The notes under the pieces are model-generated. The model was not told the DNA's origin. It did not search any database and saw nothing but the letters and a program-made list of their open reading frames with translations. Both the position numbers and the translations under genes were made by a program. This document shows positions 1 to 5,162 of a stretch of DNA of 5,162 nt, in pieces (the first letter of the stretch is position 1; each line of letters opens with the position of its first letter). The DNA comes from Candidatus Aphodoplasma excrementigallinarum (lineage in GTDB: Bacteria > Bacillota > Clostridia > UBA1381 > UMGS1253), in the NCBI GenBank assembly GCA_018713805.1, contig DVOF01000036.1, positions 1 through 5,162 of the forward strand. Reading direction: 5' to 3'.

Positions 1-1
1 G

Positions 2-637
2 TTTGCAGACTTAAATGACGACATGCGCCTGGCGGAGGACATGCTCAAATACATCATCGGGTACTGTCTGGACAATGCGCCGGAGGAGATGGCGTTTTTT
101 AATCAATATATTGACAAAGGGTTGCTGGGGCGGCTCCAGCATGTCGTGGACAGCGACTTTGCCCGCGTGACGTACACGGAGGCCATCGAGCTGCTCAAAA
201 AGAACAACGGCGCGTTTGCGTACCCGGCCGCGTGGGGGAGCGACCTGCAAACCGAACACGAGCGTTACCTCACGGAGCAGGTGTTTGGGCGGCCTGTGTT
301 CGTGACGGATTATCCAAAGGATATCAAAGCGTTTTATATGCGCCAAAACGACGATGGCGCCACAGTCGCGGCAATGGATTTGCTCGTGCCGGGCGTGGGC
401 GAGATTATCGGCGGGAGCCAGCGCGAAGAGCGGCTTGACCGCCTGCTTGCGCGTATGGGGGAGATGGGCCTGCCTCCGGAGGACTATAGCTGGTATCTCG
501 ACCTGCGGCGGTTCGGGAGCGCGCGCCACGCTGGGTTTGGGCTTGGGTTTGAACGCGCGCTTATGTACCTTACGGGTATGGCGAACATCCGCGACGTGAT
601 CCCCTACCCGCGCACAGCGGGCAATGCGGCGTTTTAA
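2..637 (+). CDS. asnS: Asparaginyl-tRNA synthetase, C-terminal part (5' end outside window)
   Basis: This enzyme charges tRNA-Asn with asparagine using ATP in the cytoplasm. The frame is already open at base 2, so the N-terminal tRNA-binding domain and class II motifs 1 and 2 lie left of the window. The 211 residues seen are the back half of the class II catalytic core. They begin at FADLNDDMRLAEDM, which in this family follows soon after motif 2. Further on are the block WGSDLQTEHERYL, the block VTDYPKDIKAFYMR, and the GVGEIIGGSQREER segment (about 386-433), typical of the Asp/Asn-tRNA synthetase ATP/Mg site. Class II motif 3, GFGLGFERALMYLTG, starts at 533 and its arginine codon is 554-556. 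The protein ends NIRDVIPYPRTAGNAAF, the usual AsnRS tail, so the 3' end is intact. AspRS and LysRS are unlikely given the AsnRS-specific ending. The next gene follows after 56 bases with no visible terminator. Confidence 0.96.
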   Translation, partial: FADLNDDMRLAEDMLKYIIGYCLDNAPEEMAFFNQYIDKGLLGRLQHVVDSDFARVTYTEAIELLKKNNGAFAYPAAWGSDLQTEHERYLTEQVFGRPVFVTDYPKDIKAFYMRQNDDGATVAAMDLLVPGVGEIIGGSQREERLDRLLARMGEMGLPPEDYSWYLDLRRFGSARHAGFGLGFERALMYLTGMANIRDVIPYPRTAGNAAF

Positions 638-693
638 AGGCGGCTATTGGGGGGAAGGGAGAAGGCAATTTAACACAATAAGGTGGGGTTTAC

Positions 694-1545
694 ATGCAGA
701 AAAAGAAACGGATTTCGATCCCGGTCATCCTGTTTGTCATTGCGGTGGCGGTCATCGCATTTTTCGTGACCATGGGCAACTATTTGTTCGCGCTGGGCGC
801 GACGGCGGTGATCCTGCTTCTGGTGCTGTACTGGCAGTGGCCGAATTTGCAGTCCATGCGCGGCCAAAGCGAGTACGCCAAGGGCAACAACACGAAGGCG
901 CTCTCGCTTTTGAAAAAGGCGCATGAGTCGAGCCGTTCCCGCACGGCGAACTCGTGTGCATACGCGTACATTCTGCTCCGGTGCGGGCAGGCGGAGGAAG
1001 CGGCAAAGGTGCTCAACTATGTTTTGCTCAACCAGAAGCTCAAGCAGACCGAGAAGTTACAGGCGCGGCAGATTCTCTCGCTCGTGCGCTACAAGCAGGG
1101 CGACTTTGCCGAGGCGACGCGCCTGATGGAGATGGTGTTCGAGGGGTACAAAAACTCCAGCGTGTACGGCGCGCTGGGCTACTATAAAATCCTGTCGAAC
1201 GCGCCGGACGCGCAGGCATTCAATGAGGAGGCGTACGAGTATAATTCCGATGACAAGATCATCATTGACAATATGGTAATCCTGTGCCTGAAAAACGGGG
1301 ATTTGCAGCGGGCGAAGGAGTTGTCCGACAAGAGCATTGGCGCAGGCAACAAGGGCGTGGAGATCTTTTACCACGCAGGCCAGGCCGAGCAGGCGCTCGG
1401 CAACAAAGACAAGGCGCTCGAATACTATAAGATGGCGGCGTCGTGTACGCGCTCGTTTATGACGACGGTCAAGGAGCAGGAGCTTGAAAACGCAATTGAC
1501 GCGCTGGAACCGGAGCGGGAAACCGAACCGGAACAGGGCGCGTAA
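694..1545 (+). CDS. Membrane-anchored TPR-repeat protein, function unknown
   Basis: This 283-residue protein has a basic start (MQKKKR) and two adjacent hydrophobic helices at about residues 8-27 and 29-48. They form a hairpin anchor that should leave the rest of the protein in the cytoplasm by the positive-inside rule. From about residue 55 the chain is helical with tetratricopeptide-like pairs. Examples are 56-83 (G-x-x-E-Y-A-K-G-N, A-L-S-L-L), 121-152 (Y-K-Q-G-D-F-A-E-A), 188-218 (NGDLQRAKEL) and 223-254 (ALGNKDKALEYYKMA). The last ten or so residues are acidic and Glu/Pro-rich. TPR domains bind other proteins, so a scaffold or assembly role is plausible, but nothing identifies the partner. 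The start is supported by AGGTGG at 681-686, seven bases before the ATG. The gene sits 56 bases after asnS and 33 bases before the lipoprotein cyclophilin, so co-transcription with either is possible. I do not recognise a named family. Confidence 0.85.
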   Translation: MQKKKRISIPVILFVIAVAVIAFFVTMGNYLFALGATAVILLLVLYWQWPNLQSMRGQSEYAKGNNTKALSLLKKAHESSRSRTANSCAYAYILLRCGQAEEAAKVLNYVLLNQKLKQTEKLQARQILSLVRYKQGDFAEATRLMEMVFEGYKNSSVYGALGYYKILSNAPDAQAFNEEAYEYNSDDKIIIDNMVILCLKNGDLQRAKELSDKSIGAGNKGVEIFYHAGQAEQALGNKDKALEYYKMAASCTRSFMTTVKEQELENAIDALEPERETEPEQGA

Positions 1546-1578
1546 CCAATATTTTATACCACACAGGAGGAATCAAAC

Positions 1579-2232
1579 ATGAAAAAGAGAATTTTGAGTG
1601 CAGTAATGGCAGGTGTTCTGCTGCTCGCGCTTTGTGCGTGCGACGGCGTAGCAACGCCGACGGCGAGCCCATCCGCAAGCCCGAGCGCCTCTCCGAGCGC
1701 AAGCCCGAGCCCGAGTGCGACGCCGGAGGTCACGCCTGACCCGGAAAAGGTACATGTCGTGATTGAGACGAATGTAGGCACGATCAAGGCGGAGCTGTAC
1801 CCGGATATTGCGCCGATTACGGTTGCAAACTTCCAGAAGCTCGTAGATGAAGGGTTTTACGACGGGCTGACGTTCCACCGTATTATCGATGGGTTCATGA
1901 TCCAGGGCGGCGACCCGAAAGGCGACGGAACAGGCGGCTCACCGGATAAAATCAAGGGTGAATTTCTCGCAAACGGGATTGAAAATAACCTTTCGCACGA
2001 GCGCGGCGTGCTGTCCATGGCGCGCAGCAACGACATGGATTCTGCGTCGAGCCAGTTCTTTATCGTGCAGGAAGATTCGACCTATCTTGACGGCATGTAT
2101 GCAGCGTTTGGCAAAGTGACCGAGGGCATGGACGTTGTTGACAAGATTGCAAAGGAAACGCCGGTAGAGGATAATAATGGAACTGTTTTGCCGGAGAACC
2201 AGCCGAAAATCATCTCTATCACGTTTGAATAA
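1579..2232 (+). CDS. Cyclophilin-type peptidyl-prolyl cis-trans isomerase, lipoprotein
   Basis: This 217-residue protein probably catalyses cis-trans isomerisation of proline peptide bonds in proteins outside the membrane. Residues 1-20 form a lipoprotein signal (MKKR, a hydrophobic stretch, then L-C-A before Cys21). Cys21 is the likely lipidated residue after signal peptidase II cleavage. Residues 27-55 are a Ser/Pro/Ala/Thr linker, and residues 57-217 are one complete cyclophilin domain. The domain shows FHRII (99-103; Arg101 is the expected catalytic arginine), FMIQGGD (106-112), GVLSMAR (143-149) and SSQFFI (157-162; Gln159, Phe161). The site of human CypA Trp121 is Tyr169, and that of His126 is Tyr174. 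AGGAGG at 1565-1570, eight bases before the ATG, fixes the start. The nearby gene at 4593 encodes a close paralogue without signal or linker. The exported-foldase role is inferred from family and signal; substrates are unknown. Confidence 0.94.
   Translation: MKKRILSAVMAGVLLLALCACDGVATPTASPSASPSASPSASPSPSATPEVTPDPEKVHVVIETNVGTIKAELYPDIAPITVANFQKLVDEGFYDGLTFHRIIDGFMIQGGDPKGDGTGGSPDKIKGEFLANGIENNLSHERGVLSMARSNDMDSASSQFFIVQEDSTYLDGMYAAFGKVTEGMDVVDKIAKETPVEDNNGTVLPENQPKIISITFE
1652..1740 (+). repeat. Low-complexity Ser/Pro/Ala linker-coding repeat
   Basis: The segment encodes a tract built on the tetrapeptide S-A-S-P (about residues 27-49 of the lipoprotein cyclophilin), a 12-base unit with degenerate third positions. 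An exact 13-base copy, cgcaagcccgagc, occurs at 1674-1686 and again at 1698-1710, a spacing of 24 bases (two units). Such tracts act as flexible spacers between the lipid anchor and the folded domain. In DNA they can expand or contract by slippage without shifting frame. Confidence 0.75.
1810..2029 (+). repeat. Duplicated cyclophilin core, copy 1
   Basis: Within the lipoprotein cyclophilin gene, this stretch matches 4662-4881 at a constant offset of 2852 bases. Exact runs are 1810-1829 (20 bases), 1849-1880 (32 bases), 1891-1917 (27 bases) and 2001-2029 (29 bases). Between runs the copies differ mainly by substitutions, with no insertion or deletion. The direct orientation makes it a possible substrate for homologous recombination or gene conversion with copy 2. 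Confidence 0.85.
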
Positions 2233-2267
2233 GAGCATAAAGCATATACCCAACGGAACCGATATCT

Positions 2268-2274
2268 GGAGGGG
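2268..2274 (+). promoter_or_regulatory. Ribosome binding site fixing the lyase start
   Basis: GGAGGGG lies five bases before the ATG at 2280. The reading frame upstream is closed by an in-frame TAA at 2238-2240, with no ATG, GTG or TTG codon between it and 2280. An N-terminal extension carrying a signal peptide is therefore excluded by the sequence as given. This matters for placing the lyase in the cytoplasm. Confidence 0.8.
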
Positions 2275-2279
2275 ATAAC

Positions 2280-4565
2280 ATGACAAAGGATTACGATATG
2301 CTCTACCCTGCGCCGCCTGTTGTTCCGCCTGCGGGTCATCCGCGCGTGTATTTTACAAAGACGGACGTGCCCAGAATCCTGCAAAACGCCGAAAAGCCGC
2401 AGAACGCGGCGGCATGGCGCGTCCATAAAGCGAATATCGCCTACGAGGGCGGCGCGGTGTTTGGCGATGCGTACGCGGGGACGAATTTTGACTCAAACAT
2501 AATGAGCATCATCGAGAGCTTTGCGCTCGAGTATGCGCTCGGCGGCGGGGAGAAGTACGGCCTGCGCGCCGTAGAGCTCATGCGGGAGGTCGTAGAAAGT
2601 ATCTACTTCTCGGTCGACGGGTACAGCTATAACACCATTGGGCAGACCGTGTTTACGATTGCCGAGGTGTACGACTGGTGCCATAGTCTGCTCACGGCGG
2701 CGGACCGGGAAGCGTTTTACAAAAAAACGATTGAGCTTGCGGGCATGATGGAGGTTGGCTGGCCGCCGGTAAAGCAGCGCGCTGTCGTCGGGCACGGCCC
2801 GGAGGGGCAGGTGCTCCGCGATTTGATGTGCGCCGGGATTGCCATGTACGATGAGTACCCGGACATCTATACGCTCGTGGCGGGGCGGTTTTTCGCCGAG
2901 TTTATCGGGCCGCGCAAGCTGATGTACCGGGCGCACCATTTCAGCCAGGGGAGCCACTACACGTATTACCGCGTGCAGTGGGAGGCGCTCTCGACGTGGA
3001 TTATGGACAAAATCGGCGTACCGAACGTGTTCGGCGACGACCAACAGTATGTGATGTATTGGGGGTTGTATGCGCGCCGCCCGGACGGGGCTATCCTGCG
3101 CGACGGCGACGACAATAACGACCGCAATATGGTAAAGGGGCAGTTTTACACCGAATACTGCCGCCCCATGCTGCATATCGCAAACTATTACCGCGACCCG
3201 TATCTGAAGTGGGAGGCGATGCGCCAGCTCCCGGGTATGGAGCCGCAAAGGCCGAAGGCGAACCAGACCATTTCAAGCGCGGAGATACTCCTTTTAAACG
3301 ACCCGGATTTGCCGGGCAAGAGCGTGGCGGCGCTTCCGCTTACCAAGTATTTTCCCTCGCCGAAGGGCGCGGTCATTGCGCGCACCGGCTGGGGGGAGGG
3401 AAGCAGCGCGCCCACGGTCGTAGCCGAGATGAAAATCAACGAGTGGTGGTTTACGAACCACCAGCACCTCGACGCAGGCGCGTTCCAGATTTACTACAAG
3501 GGCATGCTGGCGACGGATTCGGGGTATTACCAGGCGAGTGTGGACAAGATGTTTTCCGATGGGAACAACGGCAGCACGGGATACGGGAGCCTGCACGATA
3601 TCAATTATAACAAACGTACCATTGCGCACAACTGTATGCTGGTGTTCGACCCGGGCGAGCAGTTCCGCTACAGCACGAAACAGGCGGACAACGACGGCGG
3701 ACAAATGCTGATCGGCGACGCGGAGGAACCGAATCTGCTCGAGGATATGCTCGGCAACCCGGCGCTGAAAACGTGCGACATTTTAGGGCATGAGTTTGGC
3801 CCAGATTTGCAATGCCCGGACTATACCTACCTGTCCGGCGACCTGACGCGCGCTTATTCGGACAAGGTGACATCCTATCAGCGCAGCTTTCTGTTCTGGA
3901 ACCTGAAGGATACGGAGCACCCGGCGGCGCTTGTCGTGTTTGACCGGATTGCGTCGTCGGACGAAAATTTCAAAAAGACATGGTTGCTGCACGGCCTGTA
4001 TGAGCCGGAACTGGGAGAAAACAGGATTGTTTTCAAAAACACGGCGTACGGCGCAAACGGCAAGCTGACAGCCGATGTGCTTCTGCCGCACAAGGGCGAC
4101 ACAGTAATCAGTAAGACCGAGGGCGCTGTGGTGAACGGCACGGACTATTATGCGGCCGTTACGCCGGGCCGGTTCAACGAGGGCGGCGGTTGGCGCGCGA
4201 AATTGTCCCCGAAAACGGCACGGAAGGAAGACTTATTCTTGAACGTGCTCCAGGTCGGCGACGCGGAGCCGGACTGTGCGCCGCTTGCCGTGGAATTGCT
4301 GGAGACGGATACGGCGGTGGGAGCGCTCATTGCAGACCGCGTTGTGCTCTTTGCAAAGGAGCGCGCCGGCTTTGGAGAATATATTCGTTTCGGGCTGCCC
4401 GGCAGCGGGCAATACAAAATCGTCGTTGCGGGCGTAAAGCCCGGTGTATGGCGGGCGGCATGCCCGGCAGGAACACAAACGGTACGTGCTTCTGCAGAGG
4501 GGGGCGTTTTGGCGTTCTCCGGCGCAAGCGGCACTTATGAGCTGTGGTTTGAGCACGAAGAATGA
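2280..4565 (+). CDS. Heparinase II-like polysaccharide lyase (heparinase II/III superfamily, PL21-like), no signal peptide
   Basis: The protein is 761 residues, close to Pedobacter heparinase II (772). Lyases of this type cut uronic-acid polysaccharides such as heparin and heparan sulfate by beta-elimination. The N-terminal half (about 20-350) looks like the alpha/alpha toroid. It opens with HPRVYFTKTDV and includes a VYDWCHSLLT motif near 130-139. The second half is beta-rich: a heparinase II/III-type core with NHQHLDAG (393-400) and ATDSGYY (411-417), AHN at 449-451, then C-terminal beta-sandwich sequence to 761. His172, Glu175 and Tyr227 have the same spacing as His202, Glu205 and Tyr257 of heparinase II (numbers from memory). 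His394, His396, Asp413 and His450 fit its His406, His408, Asp425 and His464, where the last three bind zinc. The N-terminus (MTKDYDMLYP) has no signal or membrane segment, so the enzyme is predicted to be cytoplasmic and may act on imported oligosaccharides. It could instead be a lyase for another uronate polymer. It lies between two paralogous cyclophilin genes, 47 and 27 bases away. Confidence 0.88.
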   Translation: MTKDYDMLYPAPPVVPPAGHPRVYFTKTDVPRILQNAEKPQNAAAWRVHKANIAYEGGAVFGDAYAGTNFDSNIMSIIESFALEYALGGGEKYGLRAVELMREVVESIYFSVDGYSYNTIGQTVFTIAEVYDWCHSLLTAADREAFYKKTIELAGMMEVGWPPVKQRAVVGHGPEGQVLRDLMCAGIAMYDEYPDIYTLVAGRFFAEFIGPRKLMYRAHHFSQGSHYTYYRVQWEALSTWIMDKIGVPNVFGDDQQYVMYWGLYARRPDGAILRDGDDNNDRNMVKGQFYTEYCRPMLHIANYYRDPYLKWEAMRQLPGMEPQRPKANQTISSAEILLLNDPDLPGKSVAALPLTKYFPSPKGAVIARTGWGEGSSAPTVVAEMKINEWWFTNHQHLDAGAFQIYYKGMLATDSGYYQASVDKMFSDGNNGSTGYGSLHDINYNKRTIAHNCMLVFDPGEQFRYSTKQADNDGGQMLIGDAEEPNLLEDMLGNPALKTCDILGHEFGPDLQCPDYTYLSGDLTRAYSDKVTSYQRSFLFWNLKDTEHPAALVVFDRIASSDENFKKTWLLHGLYEPELGENRIVFKNTAYGANGKLTADVLLPHKGDTVISKTEGAVVNGTDYYAAVTPGRFNEGGGWRAKLSPKTARKEDLFLNVLQVGDAEPDCAPLAVELLETDTAVGALIADRVVLFAKERAGFGEYIRFGLPGSGQYKIVVAGVKPGVWRAACPAGTQTVRASAEGGVLAFSGASGTYELWFEHEE

Positions 4566-4571
4566 AACGGC

Positions 4572-4592
4572 AGGAAAGGATGATAAATTAGG
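4572..4592 (+). promoter_or_regulatory. Long-spaced ribosome binding site and three-codon mini-ORF before second cyclophilin
   Basis: AGGAAAGGA at 4572-4580 is the only purine-rich site before the ATG at 4593, and it sits 12 bases away, longer than at the other genes here. A start-stop unit, ATG ATA AAT TAG (4580-4591, reading Met-Ile-Asn-stop), overlaps the end of this site and stops one base before the real start. The purine run directly abuts the first ATG, too close for normal initiation there, so 4593 remains the best start. The protein aligns with its paralogue from residue 3 on. Confidence 0.45.
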
Positions 4593-5093
4593 ATGGAAAA
4601 AATAGCTGTAATATTTGAAACAGAACAGGGAAACATGAAAGCAGAGCTTTATCCAGAAATCGCGCCGATTACGGTTGCAAATTTCAAAAAGCTCGTAGAG
4701 GAAGGGTTTTACGACGGGCTGACGTTCCACCGCATAATCGACGGGTTCATGATCCAGGGCGGCGACCCGCTCGGCAACGGGATGGGCGGCTCGCCGGACA
4801 AAATCAAGGGTGAGTTTCTCGCAAACGGCGTGAAAAACGACCTGAGGCATACGCGCGGCGTGCTGTCCATGGCGCGCAGCATGAACCCGGATTCCGCGTC
4901 GAGCCAGTTTTTCATCATGCATGCGGACGCGCCGCACCTCGACGGGCAGTACGCCGCATTCGGCAAGGTGGTGGATGGGATCGAGGTTGTGGACAAAATC
5001 GTGCAAAGTGCCAAAGTCGAGGACGCAAACGGCACGGTAAGGCCTGCAAATCAACCAAAAATCCTGCGCGTTTTTCTCGAGACGGAAAATTAA
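4593..5093 (+). CDS. Cyclophilin-type peptidyl-prolyl cis-trans isomerase, cytoplasmic
   Basis: This is a single-domain cyclophilin of 166 residues, the usual size of small PpiB-type bacterial enzymes, with no signal peptide or linker. It should assist folding of cytoplasmic proteins. Active-site blocks are FHRII (45-49; Arg47), FMIQGGD (52-58; Gln55), GVLSMAR (89-95) and SSQFFI (103-108; Gln105, Phe107). His115 takes the place of human CypA Trp121, and Tyr120 that of His126. It aligns without gaps to the domain of the lipoprotein cyclophilin (residues 3-163 against 57-217), with about 115 of 161 positions identical by hand count. It starts 27 bases after the lyase stop, so the two are probably co-transcribed, and a weak hairpin follows the stop. 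A folding role for the lyase itself is possible but is only suggested by position. Confidence 0.94.
   Translation: MEKIAVIFETEQGNMKAELYPEIAPITVANFKKLVEEGFYDGLTFHRIIDGFMIQGGDPLGNGMGGSPDKIKGEFLANGVKNDLRHTRGVLSMARSMNPDSASSQFFIMHADAPHLDGQYAAFGKVVDGIEVVDKIVQSAKVEDANGTVRPANQPKILRVFLETEN
4662..4881 (+). repeat. Duplicated cyclophilin core, copy 2
   Basis: This is the partner of 1810-2029, in direct orientation. Exact runs are 4662-4681, 4701-4732, 4743-4769 and 4853-4881. The lyase gene lies entirely between the two copies, so a crossover within them would remove 2852 bases including that gene and leave one intact hybrid cyclophilin gene. Confidence 0.85.
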
Positions 5094-5113
5094 TTTGAGA
5101 TAATCAAATTTTT
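5092..5113 (+). terminator. Weak AT-rich hairpin with T-run after the last gene
   Basis: AATTTGA (5092-5098) and TCAAATT (5104-5110) form a perfect 7-bp stem around a five-base loop. The T-run extends to 5113 (TTTTT, 5109-5113). The left arm overlaps the stop codon of the second cyclophilin. The position fits an operon-ending intrinsic terminator, but the stem has only one G-C pair and would be weak, so it may be leaky or not function as one. Confidence 0.4.
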
Positions 5114-5126
5114 AACAAAAAAACAC

Positions 5127-5155
5127 TTGTAAAAATGGCAGAAATATTGTAAAAT
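5127..5155 (+). promoter_or_regulatory. Probable sigma-A-type promoter for a gene right of the window
   Basis: TTGTAA (5127-5132) matches the -35 consensus TTGACA at four of six bases. TAAAAT (5150-5155) matches the -10 consensus TATAAT at five of six. The spacer is exactly 17 bases and the surroundings are A/T-rich, in contrast to the GC-rich genes. Transcription would start just past the window edge, so its gene cannot be seen. Confidence 0.5.
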
Positions 5156-5162
5156 ACTAAGC

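Noticed and set aside
638..693. Terminator or promoter between asnS and the TPR gene
   Set aside because: The gap has G-runs and a purine-rich stretch but no inverted repeat with a T-run and no -35/-10 pair at proper spacing.
1496..1557. TTGACG (1496-1501) with T/A-rich TATTTTATA (1550-1558) as a promoter for the lipoprotein cyclophilin
   Set aside because: The gap of 48 bases between the boxes is far from the 16-18 expected, and no other -35 fits the T/A-rich stretch.
2493..3248. Minus-strand open frame of 251 codons inside the lyase gene
   Set aside because: It is fully antisense to a well-supported lyase, with no ribosome site or domain seen. It is a compositional shadow.
4233..5054. Long minus-strand open frame (273 codons) across the second cyclophilin and the lyase end
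   Set aside because: It lies antisense to two clear genes, its product shows no recognisable family, and a similar minus-strand shadow exists over the paralogous cyclophilin. GC-rich codon use keeps the opposite frame free of stops.
1747..5081. Composite transposon or insertion element with the cyclophilin copies as terminal repeats
   Set aside because: The repeats are the coding cores of functional genes, without transposase, terminal inverted repeats or target duplications. Gene duplication explains them.
5112..5117. TTAACA as a better -35 (five of six) for the rightward promoter
   Set aside because: A 17-base spacer would put the -10 at about 5135-5140, where the sequence is ATGGCA, not a -10. 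TTGTAA at 5127 fits the good TAAAAT box instead.

Overview
This window reads as a piece of chromosome from a moderately GC-rich, Gram-positive-type bacterium. A member of Clostridia (Firmicutes) is the best guess. Supporting signs are strong AGGAGG-type Shine-Dalgarno sites, a short Lys/Arg-rich lipoprotein signal, a bacterial asparaginyl-tRNA synthetase, and AT-rich, A/T-tract intergenic DNA beside GC-rich coding sequence. The taxon is an inference and cannot be fixed from this sequence alone.

All five genes lie on the + strand with short gaps (56, 33, 47 and 27 bases), and no convincing terminator or promoter lies between them. They could be one transcription unit. Left to right they are: (1) the 3' part of asnS, cut by the window edge; (2) a two-helix membrane-anchored TPR protein of unknown role (694-1545); (3) a cyclophilin-type peptidyl-prolyl isomerase exported as a lipoprotein on a Ser/Pro linker (1579-2232); (4) a 761-residue heparinase II-like polysaccharide lyase without a signal peptide (2280-4565); (5) a second cyclophilin with neither signal nor linker (4593-5093). 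A weak AT-rich hairpin with a T-run follows the last stop. A good sigma-A-type promoter then points right, toward a gene outside the window.

The most distinctive point is the arrangement cyclophilin - lyase - cyclophilin. The two isomerases align without a gap over 161 residues at about 71% identity by hand count. They share exact DNA runs of 20 to 32 bases at a constant offset of 2852 bases, so they look like a duplicated pair, one for outside the cell and one for the cytoplasm, with the lyase gene between them. The lyase keeps, at matching spacing, the residues reported for Pedobacter heparinase II catalysis and metal binding, yet it appears to be cytoplasmic. No transporter, sulfatase, glycoside hydrolase or regulator of a glycosaminoglycan pathway lies in the window, so the substrate is open.

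I saw no RNA gene, CRISPR array, insertion sequence, attachment site or origin. No stretch longer than 300 bases lacks a gene.
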